Below are positions 15,419 through 22,787 of a stretch of DNA of 25,671 bases, piece by piece (position 1 is the stretch's first letter; every line of letters begins with the position of its first letter). The notes beneath the pieces were generated by a model that made no database searches, was not told the origin of the DNA, and saw nothing but the letters and a program-made list of their open reading frames with translations. Origin of the DNA: Candidatus Ulvibacter alkanivorans (GTDB lineage Bacteria > Bacteroidota > Bacteroidia > Flavobacteriales > Flavobacteriaceae); contig NZ_QOLC01000097.1 in NCBI RefSeq assembly GCF_003333325.1, forward strand, positions 1 to 25,671, read 5' to 3'. Both the position numbers and the translations under genes were made by a program.

Positions 15419-16375
15419 ATGGAAATAGACGAAAAAACGGCGAAGCAGATCGCCCAGCTTTCAGAAAAATTTAAAAACTCGGGGCAAGACCTCAACTCGT
15501 ATCTCGACGGATTGCTACATGATCGCTATCTAACGTATTGGGATTATATCCATTTAGATACTTTATTAAGTCTTCAATTAACGAGAACTCATTTTCCCGA
15601 CGAGACCATTTTTATAACGTATCATCAAATTACAGAACTGTATTTTAAACTTATAATTCATGAGATAAAGCAGGTGATCGATGATAAATTGCAGCAGGCT
15701 GATTTCTTCAGAAAAAAAATGGAGCGAGTAAATCGCTATTTTAGAATTTTGATCGATTCGTTCGATGTGATGATCATGGGAATGGATAGAGAACAATTCT
15801 TACAATTTAGAATGTCCCTTTTGCCTGCCAGCGGATTTCAATCGGCTCAATTTAGAATGATCGAATTGTATTGCACGCCAATGAACCATTTGGTGCATCC
15901 AAAGGAACGCGATTCGTTTTCCGAAGAGAACAGTATCGAAGATCTATTCGAAAACCTCTACTGGAAACGAGGTGGTATCGATTTGGAAACCAAGGAAAAG
16001 ACCCTGACCTTAAAGCAGTTCGAATACCGTTATACACCTCGATTTATTAGAACCGCAAAAGAGGTAAAGGGTAATACATTGTACCACAAGTACTTGCAGA
16101 TGCCCGATAAAGAGAAAAATAATAAGCATTTAATAAAAGAATTACGAAAACTTGACGTTAACGTTAATGTAAATTGGTTGTTAATGCACATGGGTGCAGC
16201 GCACCGATATTTGAACAAAGAAAAAGGGAAAGAGATTTCGGCTACGGGGGGAACCAATTGGAAACAATTTTTACCACCAAGCTTTCAAAAAGTCCATTTT
16301 TTTCCCAATCTTTGGACCGAAATTGAAAAAGAGAATTGGGGTCGCGAATGGGTGACCCATACATTTAATACTTAA
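15419..16375 (+). CDS. kynA: Tryptophan 2,3-dioxygenase
   Basis: The 318-residue haem enzyme oxidises L-tryptophan to N-formylkynurenine, the first step of the kynurenine pathway. Visible signatures are YLTYWDYIHLDTLLSLQ (37-53), FITYHQITELYFK with the substrate-contacting His69, and FRMSLLPASGFQSAQFRMIE. A C-terminal helix, WLLMHMGAAHRYL, probably supplies the haem-ligand histidine, and ATGGTNWKQFLPP carries the substrate-binding Thr. This is the longer Bacteroidota version of the family; the conserved core is complete. It starts 8 nt after the DUF3108 gene and ends 13 nt before the M23 gene. No other kynurenine-pathway gene is in the window. Confidence 0.95.
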   Translation: MEIDEKTAKQIAQLSEKFKNSGQDLNSYLDGLLHDRYLTYWDYIHLDTLLSLQLTRTHFPDETIFITYHQITELYFKLIIHEIKQVIDDKLQQADFFRKKMERVNRYFRILIDSFDVMIMGMDREQFLQFRMSLLPASGFQSAQFRMIELYCTPMNHLVHPKERDSFSEENSIEDLFENLYWKRGGIDLETKEKTLTLKQFEYRYTPRFIRTAKEVKGNTLYHKYLQMPDKEKNNKHLIKELRKLDVNVNVNWLLMHMGAAHRYLNKEKGKEISATGGTNWKQFLPPSFQKVHFFPNLWTEIEKENWGREWVTHTFNT

Positions 16376-16388
16376 AACCTACGACAGA

Positions 16389-17612
16389 TTGAAGAAAATA
16401 CTTCTATTATGTATTTCGGTGGTTTGCTTGTATAGCTGCGACTCCGAAAAGGATGATTTTACTGATGAGATAGAAGCGATCGAGGAAGCCCCCCTCATTC
16501 AAGAATACGGCTACAACTTAAACGACTTTAATGTAATTCGTGATACGATTCGACCCGGAGATACCTTTGGTGCCATTCTAGATGCTAATGGTGTTTCGAA
16601 TCAGAAAATTCTAGAAGTAGCCTCTAAATTTAGAGATAGTTTCGATGTACGCCGAATCGTGGTTGGTAAACCGTATGTGCTTTTAAACTCCAAGGACTCA
16701 ATCAACAGGACACAAGTCTTTATATACGAAAAGACCAAAACGAATTTTGCCGTGATCGATTTTCGGGATACGATCAATGTATATTTAGACAGCAAGCCTA
16801 TTCGTTATGAAGAGCGAATTGCTTCCGGGATCATTACTAGTTCCCTTTCTGAAACTATGGCCGAACGTAATTTAAGTCCGTACATGACAGACCGTTTAGC
16901 ACTTATTTATGCATGGACCGTTAATTTCTTTCATCTACAAGCAGGGGATCGTTTTAAGGTAGTGTACACCGAAAAATTTATTAACGATACAATACCAGCA
17001 GGGTTGCACGAAATTAAAGCGGCCTATTTTGAGCATAGAGGAAAACCGCTTTATTCATTTAATTTTGAATCTGATTCTATTAATCGAGTCACCGATTTTT
17101 ACGATGAGAATGCGAATAATCTACGTAGAGCCTTCTTAAAAGCGCCTGTAAAATTTAGTCGAATTTCATCTCGGTATAATTTGAAACGCCGTATCAAGTA
17201 TTACGGTTATAAACTACGACCTCATAAAGGTACCGACTTTGCAGCGCCTATTGGCACACCTATTCTCGCCACTGCAGATGGCACGGTGAGCAAGTCGGAG
17301 CGACGTGGAGGAAACGGAAATTATGTTAAGATTCGACACAACAGCACGTACGAAACCCAATATCTACATATGCAAAAGCGCAATGTGCGCGTAGGGGAAT
17401 TCGTGCGACAAGGCGATGTGATCGGTTGGGTTGGAATGACCGGAAATACCGGTGGCCCTCATGTTTGTTATCGTTTTTGGAAAAATGGTAAGCAAGTCGA
17501 CCCTTTTAAACAAGACCTTCCCTTATCGAAACCATTGGCTGAAGAATATCATGATCGATATTTCGAGTATATGCGTCCGTTAAAAGAGAAATTGGACTGT
17601 ATAAGCTATTAA
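16389..17612 (+). CDS. M23-family peptidase-like lipoprotein with altered metal motif
   Basis: The 407-residue protein starts at a TTG (no ATG gives the signal), giving a lipoprotein signal with lipobox LYSC (Cys17). The acidic stretch after Cys (DSEKDDF) resembles the Bacteroidota lipoprotein surface-export signal, so it may face outward. An N-terminal region with a LysM-like/OapA-like look (DTIRPGDTFGAILDANGV) precedes the C-terminal M23 fold (about 270-385). HKGTDFAAPIGTPI provides His279 and Asp283, and YLHM gives His327. The usual HxH motif instead reads PHVCYRF (His358, Cys360), so one zinc ligand is Cys. It is either an unusual metalloendopeptidase acting on peptidoglycan cross-links or a non-catalytic LytM-type regulator. 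It is the last gene of the DUF3108-kynA-M23 group. Confidence 0.88.
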   Translation: MKKILLLCISVVCLYSCDSEKDDFTDEIEAIEEAPLIQEYGYNLNDFNVIRDTIRPGDTFGAILDANGVSNQKILEVASKFRDSFDVRRIVVGKPYVLLNSKDSINRTQVFIYEKTKTNFAVIDFRDTINVYLDSKPIRYEERIASGIITSSLSETMAERNLSPYMTDRLALIYAWTVNFFHLQAGDRFKVVYTEKFINDTIPAGLHEIKAAYFEHRGKPLYSFNFESDSINRVTDFYDENANNLRRAFLKAPVKFSRISSRYNLKRRIKYYGYKLRPHKGTDFAAPIGTPILATADGTVSKSERRGGNGNYVKIRHNSTYETQYLHMQKRNVRVGEFVRQGDVIGWVGMTGNTGGPHVCYRFWKNGKQVDPFKQDLPLSKPLAEEYHDRYFEYMRPLKEKLDCISY

Positions 17613-17627
17613 TGATTTCTTAAAGCA

Positions 17628-17654
17628 ACTGTTAATAACCTTGTTATTAAAAGT
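17628..17654. repeat. Near-perfect inverted repeat between the M23 gene and the Oar-like receptor gene
   Basis: TTAATAAC (17632-17639), CTT, GTTATTAA (17643-17650) is a perfect 8-bp palindrome with a 3-nt centre. It extends outward past one mismatch by three more pairs (ACT with AGT). It starts 16 nt after the M23 stop codon. It lacks GC content and a T-run, so it is a weak terminator at best; an operator site is possible. Confidence 0.5.
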
Positions 17655-17732
17655 GTAGCTGAAAATCAATAGGTTACAAAATTCCCTGTACATTTATTAG
17701 TAGAGAAATTCTTATCAATTTCTTAACCTTTC

Positions 17733-17766
17733 TTGGCTAAGAAACTGATGATTTAAGCTATTTTTG
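17733..17766 (+). promoter_or_regulatory. Bacteroidota-type promoter of the Oar-like receptor gene
   Basis: TTG (17733-17735), 23 nt, then TATTTTTG (17759-17766), an exact TAnnTTTG box, lie 31 nt before the ATG. A leader of about 25 nt is expected. Confidence 0.6.
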
Positions 17767-17797
17767 CAAAAAATATTAATAATCAAATTTCTATCTA

Positions 17798-20700
17798 ATG
17801 AAAAAACTATTACTACTGCTTTTTTTAATTGTGGGAATAGGAGCTGGTTTTGCACAGGGTGTGACAACTTCTTCTATCAATGGTAAGGTCACCGATGCAG
17901 CCGGAACGCCCTTATCTGGAGCGAACATTGTTGCCCTTCATAATCCTTCGGGAACCAAGTATGGGGCAATAACAGATTTTGATGGTTATTTCCGTATCGT
18001 AAACATGCGAGTGGGAGGACCTTACACTATTACGATCACGTATGTTGGATACGAAGAGATCGTGAAGAATGATATTTACTTACAATTGGGTGATTCCGAA
18101 GAGATCGATGTGATCATGACAGAGTCGGCCAGTGAGTTAGAGGAAGTAGTGATTACCGCTACTCGAGGAGGCGTTTTTGATTCCGGAAATACCGGAGCAG
18201 AAACCAATGTCTCCACGCGTGAGATCAACGCATTACCATCGGTTGGCCGTGGTATAGGTGATTTTGTGCGTAAGACTCCGCAGGCACTTGTGGCCGAGTC
18301 GGGCGCGATCTCTTTAGCCGGTCAAAACAACCGTTACAACTCTATCTACTTAGATGGAACTGTAAACAACGATGTATTTGGATTGGCCGCTTCAGGAACT
18401 AACGGTGGACAAACAGGTGTGAACCCGTTGTCTATTGATGCTGTTGAATCTTTTCAGATCAACTTATCGCCTTTCGATGTTAGACAATCGGGATTCTCGG
18501 GCGGAGCGATCAATGCAATTACCCGTTCGGGAACAAATACCACGCAAGGATCGGCGTATTACTACTTTAGAAACCAGGATCTTGCCGGAAAAACTCCGGG
18601 AGCCATCGAATTAGGAGATGGTGAATCGCGTGAGAAGTTAGAAGACTTTACGGCTAAATTGTATGGAGCACGTCTTGGTGGTGCGCTCGTAAAAGATAAA
18701 TTGTTCTACTTTATTAATTACGAACGACAGGATGAAGAAACGCCACAGCCTTTTAATGCAGGTGAATACGATGGTGACTCTTCAGTTGCAGAGATCAATG
18801 CACTTCGTCAAGGGTTGATCGACACGTATGGTTATGATCCGGGTGATTTTGCAAACAATACATCTTCACTTACAAGTGATAAACTTACAGCGCGTATCGA
18901 CTGGAATATAAATGCAGAGAACTCTATTACAGCTAAGCACAACTATGTGAAAGCGGAACAAGTATCTCCAAATTCTAGTAGTTCTAGAGCGATTAACTTC
19001 TTTAATCGAGGTGTGTTTTTCCCTTCTACCACAAACTCTTCTACCTTAGAGTGGAATACGACTAATGGTGGGAATTTGGCAAACAATCTTATCATTGGAT
19101 ACACAACGGTCACCGACGACAGAGATCCATTAGGGAGTCCGTTCCCGGCGGTAACTATTAGAGATGGAAGTGGAACTATTCGTTTTGGATCAGAACCATT
19201 CTCTACAGCGAACTTGTTAGAGCAAGATGTATTTACAGTTACCAATAACTTTTCGATTTTCTCCGGGGTACACAATATAACCTTGGGTGGAAACTTTGAA
19301 TATACCGATGTGAAGAATGTATTCTTCGGACAGAACTTTGGTGATTACACTTTCGATTCTCTTGCAGACTTTAATACCTATCTTGACGGAATTCCCGGAA
19401 ATGAGGTTGCTTCCGATGACTTCTTCTACAACTACTCTTTAATTGGTGGTAACGGAGATGACAGTGAAGGAGCTGCAGAATTCAATTATTCTCAACTTGG
19501 TTTTTACGTTCAGGATGAGATCGACTTTACAGATGATCTTAAGATCACACTTGGATTGCGAGTAGATGTTCCTTTCTTCGAAGATGGAACTGTGAATGAA
19601 GATTTCAACACGAGAACAATACCGTTGTTGGAGTCCTTCGGAAAAGACCTTCAAGGAGCAGAAGTAGGGAAACCAATAGAAAGTAGTTTACACCTTTCAC
19701 CTCGTGTAGGGTTTAACTGGGATGTTAACGGACAGAAGCAGACGCAAATTCGTGGGGGACTTGGAATATTTACTTCAAGAATTCCATTGGTATGGCCAGG
19801 AGGAACGTACAGTAATAACGGTGTAACACAAGGATTTGCTGCAAACTTCCTTCTTCCGGAAGACCAGTTCTTTAATCCTGATGTAACCGACCAGACCTTT
19901 ATCGCTGCTCCCGGTAGTGGAGCCGTAGGAGGAAATGTAGATTTGTTCGCACCCGATTTCAAGTTGCCACAAACTATGAAATATAACATCGCGATCGATC
20001 AGAAATTACCGTTCTGGGGATTAGTTGCCTCTGCAGACTTCTTATACAATGACGTAATTACAAATGTATTTTATGAGAACTTAAACATTCGTCCTGCAGT
20101 AGGTACATTAAACGGTGCAGACAACCGTCCGTTCTACAACGATAGTAACCCGATCGATGATACCTACGGAAGAATTATCTTAGGTTCGAACACTGGATTA
20201 GGATTTTCGTACAACGCGACATTCACATTAACGAAGCCTTTCTCGAATGGTTTCTCAGGACAGATCGCGTATACGTATGGTGAAGGTGAATATGTTTTTG
20301 AAGGAACTTCTTCTCAAAACAGTTCACAGTGGAGAAACTTGGTTACAGTAAATGGTAAGAATGCCAACCCAAGAGCAACCAACTCTCAATTTGCTACCGG
20401 ACACCGTGTGTCTGCCAATTCATTGTATGAGATCGATTGGAACGATAATTTTAAAACCACTTTTGGATTATTCTACAATGGTCAAGAAGGTTCTCCTTAC
20501 AGCTTTATTTACAATGAAGGTCGCGACTTGTTGAACGATGATTCACGTGATAACGCCTTGATCTATGTTCCATTAAATCAGAGTGAAATCACTTTGGTTC
20601 CATTAGAAAAAGACGGTGTTGTTATTAGCCCGGAAGAGCAGTGGCAAGCACTTAATGCGTTTATCGAAGGAAACGATTACTTGAGTTCACGTAGAGGAAA

Positions 20701-21031
20701 ATATGCTGAGGTGAACGGAGATCGTGGACCTTGGAGTCATATTATCGACCTAAAGTTTTTACAAGATATCGCGCTTAATATTGGAAACAATGAACATGCG
20801 TTCCAAGTTTCATTAGATATTTTCAACTTCACCAACTTATTGAACAAGGATTGGGGTGTAAGAGAATTTATCCCAAGAGAAGTAGGCCTGTTAACAACTG
20901 AATCTGGTGGACCAGATCCAGAGTTCACTTTCGACCCTGCTTTCTTAGATGGTATCGAAGAAGTAGATGATAGTGGAATACAATCATCACGTTGGCAAAT
21001 GCAGGTTGGGGTTCGTTACTTCTTCAACTAA
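17798..21031 (+). CDS. Oar-like TonB-dependent receptor
   Basis: This 1077-residue outer-membrane protein has a signal peptide (cleavage after FAQ, about residue 19), a carboxypeptidase-like regulatory domain (about 24-110, SINGKVTDAAGTPLSGANI) and a plug at about 120-245. The plug carries the Oar-type phrases AGQNNRYNSIYLDGT, FDVRQSGFSGGAINAITRSG and TQGSAYYYFRN. A very large barrel ends in VGVRYFFN. Oar of Myxococcus is a TonB-dependent receptor linked to signal export or adhesion; in flavobacteria such receptors are abundant, with unknown substrate. No SusD-like partner is present, so polysaccharide uptake is not implied. Codons look more restricted (GGA, TTA, ATC, CGT) than in neighbours, consistent with high expression. 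It is a single transcription unit bounded by a promoter and a strong terminator. Confidence 0.93.
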   Translation: MKKLLLLLFLIVGIGAGFAQGVTTSSINGKVTDAAGTPLSGANIVALHNPSGTKYGAITDFDGYFRIVNMRVGGPYTITITYVGYEEIVKNDIYLQLGDSEEIDVIMTESASELEEVVITATRGGVFDSGNTGAETNVSTREINALPSVGRGIGDFVRKTPQALVAESGAISLAGQNNRYNSIYLDGTVNNDVFGLAASGTNGGQTGVNPLSIDAVESFQINLSPFDVRQSGFSGGAINAITRSGTNTTQGSAYYYFRNQDLAGKTPGAIELGDGESREKLEDFTAKLYGARLGGALVKDKLFYFINYERQDEETPQPFNAGEYDGDSSVAEINALRQGLIDTYGYDPGDFANNTSSLTSDKLTARIDWNINAENSITAKHNYVKAEQVSPNSSSSRAINFFNRGVFFPSTTNSSTLEWNTTNGGNLANNLIIGYTTVTDDRDPLGSPFPAVTIRDGSGTIRFGSEPFSTANLLEQDVFTVTNNFSIFSGVHNITLGGNFEYTDVKNVFFGQNFGDYTFDSLADFNTYLDGIPGNEVASDDFFYNYSLIGGNGDDSEGAAEFNYSQLGFYVQDEIDFTDDLKITLGLRVDVPFFEDGTVNEDFNTRTIPLLESFGKDLQGAEVGKPIESSLHLSPRVGFNWDVNGQKQTQIRGGLGIFTSRIPLVWPGGTYSNNGVTQGFAANFLLPEDQFFNPDVTDQTFIAAPGSGAVGGNVDLFAPDFKLPQTMKYNIAIDQKLPFWGLVASADFLYNDVITNVFYENLNIRPAVGTLNGADNRPFYNDSNPIDDTYGRIILGSNTGLGFSYNATFTLTKPFSNGFSGQIAYTYGEGEYVFEGTSSQNSSQWRNLVTVNGKNANPRATNSQFATGHRVSANSLYEIDWNDNFKTTFGLFYNGQEGSPYSFIYNEGRDLLNDDSRDNALIYVPLNQSEITLVPLEKDGVVISPEEQWQALNAFIEGNDYLSSRRGKYAEVNGDRGPWSHIIDLKFLQDIALNIGNNEHAFQVSLDIFNFTNLLNKDWGVREFIPREVGLLTTESGGPDPEFTFDPAFLDGIEEVDDSGIQSSRWQMQVGVRYFFN

Positions 21032-21052
21032 TAGCTTTCCGCTAATAATTTT

Positions 21053-21084
21053 AACCGCCTCGTTTTTACGAGGCGGTTTTTTTA
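21053..21084 (+). terminator. Rho-independent terminator after the Oar-like receptor gene
   Basis: A perfect 10-bp stem, AACCGCCTCG / CGAGGCGGTT, with a 6-nt loop is followed by seven or more T. It starts 21 nt after the stop codon. Confidence 0.95.
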
Positions 21085-21097
21085 TGTCAATAATTGC

Positions 21098-21105
21098 TAC
21101 CTTTG
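21098..21105 (+). promoter_or_regulatory. -7 box of the small membrane-protein gene
   Basis: TACCTTTG is an exact TAnnTTTG box 19 nt before the ATG at 21125. No TTG is found 17-23 nt upstream; that position falls in the T-run of the preceding terminator. Confidence 0.45.
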
Positions 21106-21124
21106 ATATTCTAAAAACAAAATT

Positions 21125-21568
21125 ATGTACGAGGTAATTCAAATTATACATTCTTACTGGGCCTATTTGGTCTTATTCATTGTAGTGATTGCGACCATAA
21201 ATGCAATTGCAGGATATTCGGGTAATAAGGAATACGGTCCAAAAGATTTTCGTTTGGCCTTGTTCGCGCTTATTGTAACCCACATACAATTCTTAATAGG
21301 GTTGGTTCTGTATTTTGTCTCTCCTTTCGGATTGCAAAATATTACCAACAATGGTATGGGTGAGATCATGAAAGACAGCTTGATGCGTCTTTATGCGGTA
21401 GAACACCCGTTGATTATGATAATAACGGTAATTGTAATTACAATAGGATATTCTAAGCATAAAAAGAAATTGGTCTCTAAACCTAAGTTCAAAATGCTTG
21501 CTATATTTTACACCATAGCGTTGGTGCTAATGCTAAGTAGAATACCTTGGACGCAATGGTTCAATTAA
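21125..21568 (+). CDS. Four-helix membrane protein (flavobacterial 'cytochrome B'-type, also mislabelled L27)
   Basis: The 147-residue protein has four hydrophobic segments (about 10-30, 44-66, 95-109 and 122-142) and conserved-looking histidines at or inside them: His9 (IIHSYWAY), His53 (VTHIQFLIG) and His94 (AVEHPLIM). From memory, close relatives in Flavobacteriaceae are annotated either as cytochrome B or, wrongly, as ribosomal protein L27. L27 is a small basic soluble protein and shares nothing visible with this one. Haem binding by the histidines is possible but unproven. It is an inner-membrane protein transcribed alone between two terminators. Basic residues in KHKKKLVSKPK form the last cytoplasmic loop. 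Confidence 0.8.
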   Translation: MYEVIQIIHSYWAYLVLFIVVIATINAIAGYSGNKEYGPKDFRLALFALIVTHIQFLIGLVLYFVSPFGLQNITNNGMGEIMKDSLMRLYAVEHPLIMIITVIVITIGYSKHKKKLVSKPKFKMLAIFYTIALVLMLSRIPWTQWFN

Positions 21569-21570
21569 TA

Positions 21571-21604
21571 AAAAAAGCCACTCAAAACTGAGTGGCTTTT
21601 TTTT
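21571..21604. terminator. Bidirectional rho-independent terminator
   Basis: AAGCCACTCA / TGAGTGGCTT is a perfect 10-bp stem with a 4-nt loop (21575-21598), flanked by an A-run on the left and a T-run on the right. It therefore terminates both the plus-strand membrane-protein gene and the convergent minus-strand nuclease gene. It touches the last bases of the nuclease stop codon. Confidence 0.95.
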
Positions 21605-22655
21605 ATTCGGTTTCCTTAATAAGGAGGAGATATACCGGAAAATGGTCACTGTACCCACCGGTAAAGCCGCCATCGGCAAAACTTCGGTAGGGATAACCCT
21701 CATACCGACCTCGTGGATTCGCCAGATACGTCTTGTTGTAAATTCCCGCTTTGTAAAATCGGTAGGAAGAATAATCTTTTTTTAATAATTCCGAAGAAAT
21801 GATCATTTGATCGAAAAGATTCCATCCGTCGCGCCACGCCAGCGTCCCAATACCTTTTTTGAAGAACGATTCCATAGGATTGTATAGCTCCTTGATCTTC
21901 ACATCCTCTCGGTCTTCTTTTGCGTTTAAGTATTCTTTGACACTCGGACTCGTGGGATCATCGTTGAAGTCACCCATGGTAATGATCTTGGCATAGGGAT
22001 CTTCGCTAAACAATGAATCGATGATTTGCTTATTCAACTTGGCAGCCTTAATTCTTTTTGGACGACTTCGTGCTTCCCCACCACTACGCGACGGCCAGTG
22101 GTTAACTATTACGTGTATCTTATCACCGTCGAGCATACCTGTCACTACCAATTGATCTCTTGTATAAATTCTTTTAGTAGGATCGTTGTCATCGTAGATT
22201 AGCAATGGAACTGCTTTCGTATGTGTTGGCGTGAACAAGCCTTTTTGGTATAACAGTGCAACATCGATTCCCCGTCGATCCGGCGAATCATACTGTACAA
22301 TTCCGTAATCACTATCGATCAAGGCGTCCTGATTTACTAGATCTTCAAGCACGCGACGATTTTCAGATTCACATACACCAACAAGGGCCGGAGCTGTTCC
22401 TGTAACGTCACGACCAATTTCAGAAATAACTTGAGCCATGTTCTTTAGTTTGGCCTCATAAATTTCTTTGGTCCATCGATCCTTACCCTCCGGTGTTCTG
22501 TCATCATCGAAAGTGATAGGATCATCTTCGTAATCGAAGAGGTTTTCTAGGTTATAGAACGCGACAGTATTTACTTTATAAGTCTTTTCTTGTTGTGCGA
22601 ATAGGATACTTGCCGAACATACAAAACAGGCAAATAAATAATGGGTAAGCTTCAT
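21603..22655 (-). CDS. Secreted endonuclease/exonuclease/phosphatase family enzyme
   Basis: The 350-residue protein has a signal peptide (MKLTHYLFACFVCSASILFAQ) and a complete EEP fold. TVAFYNLENLFD gives Asn35 and Glu37; the metal-binding Glu is in VCESENRR; VIVNHWPSRSGG carries the catalytic His; GDFNDDP has the Asp/Asn pair; and SDHFPV is the C-terminal Asp-His. All key residues of the DNase I-like active site are therefore present. Members cleave phosphodiester bonds in nucleic acids or phospho-lipids; the FYNLENLFD and NHWPSR forms are typical of bacterial extracellular nucleases. Export suggests nutrient or phosphate scavenging from DNA. It is divergent from a TonB-dependent receptor gene, with facing -7 boxes in the shared spacer. 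Confidence 0.9.
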   Translation of the reverse strand: MKLTHYLFACFVCSASILFAQQEKTYKVNTVAFYNLENLFDYEDDPITFDDDRTPEGKDRWTKEIYEAKLKNMAQVISEIGRDVTGTAPALVGVCESENRRVLEDLVNQDALIDSDYGIVQYDSPDRRGIDVALLYQKGLFTPTHTKAVPLLIYDDNDPTKRIYTRDQLVVTGMLDGDKIHVIVNHWPSRSGGEARSRPKRIKAAKLNKQIIDSLFSEDPYAKIITMGDFNDDPTSPSVKEYLNAKEDREDVKIKELYNPMESFFKKGIGTLAWRDGWNLFDQMIISSELLKKDYSSYRFYKAGIYNKTYLANPRGRYEGYPYRSFADGGFTGGYSDHFPVYLLLIKETE

Positions 22656-22703
22656 TCTCTTTTAAATATTAAGTTTCCGTAAAATCATTTACAAATGGCG
22701 CGC

Positions 22704-22739
22704 CAAAAGTAGCTATTTCATTTAAAAAATGTAGCTTTG
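22704..22739. promoter_or_regulatory. Back-to-back divergent promoters (nuclease and TonB receptor)
   Basis: The minus strand holds TACTTTTG (22711 to 22704) and the plus strand TAGCTTTG (22732-22739). Both are exact TAnnTTTG boxes, pointing away from each other with 20 nt between. Each -33 position falls on or beside the other's -7 box, and neither has a clear TTG. The starts lie 48 nt (nuclease) and 48 nt (receptor) from their boxes. Confidence 0.5.
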
Positions 22740-22787
22740 CAGCCGTTTAATAACATTTTTTTAATTTCAATAACAATAAATTTCAGA

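Noticed and set aside
18943..19275. 110-residue antisense frame inside the Oar-like receptor gene
   Set aside because: No start context, no family features, full overlap with a real gene.
19651..19989. 112-residue antisense frame inside the Oar-like receptor gene
   Set aside because: Lies fully within a strongly coding gene on the other strand; Pro-rich composition is what reverse reading of Gly-rich codons gives.
22698..22705. GGCGCGCC palindrome in the divergent spacer
   Set aside because: An 8-bp GC palindrome that is also a restriction site; no second copy nearby, so nothing supports an operator role.
22737..22787. TTG-initiated extension of the third TonB receptor
   Set aside because: It would bury the signal peptide behind 17 residues, and its first codon overlaps the -7 box.
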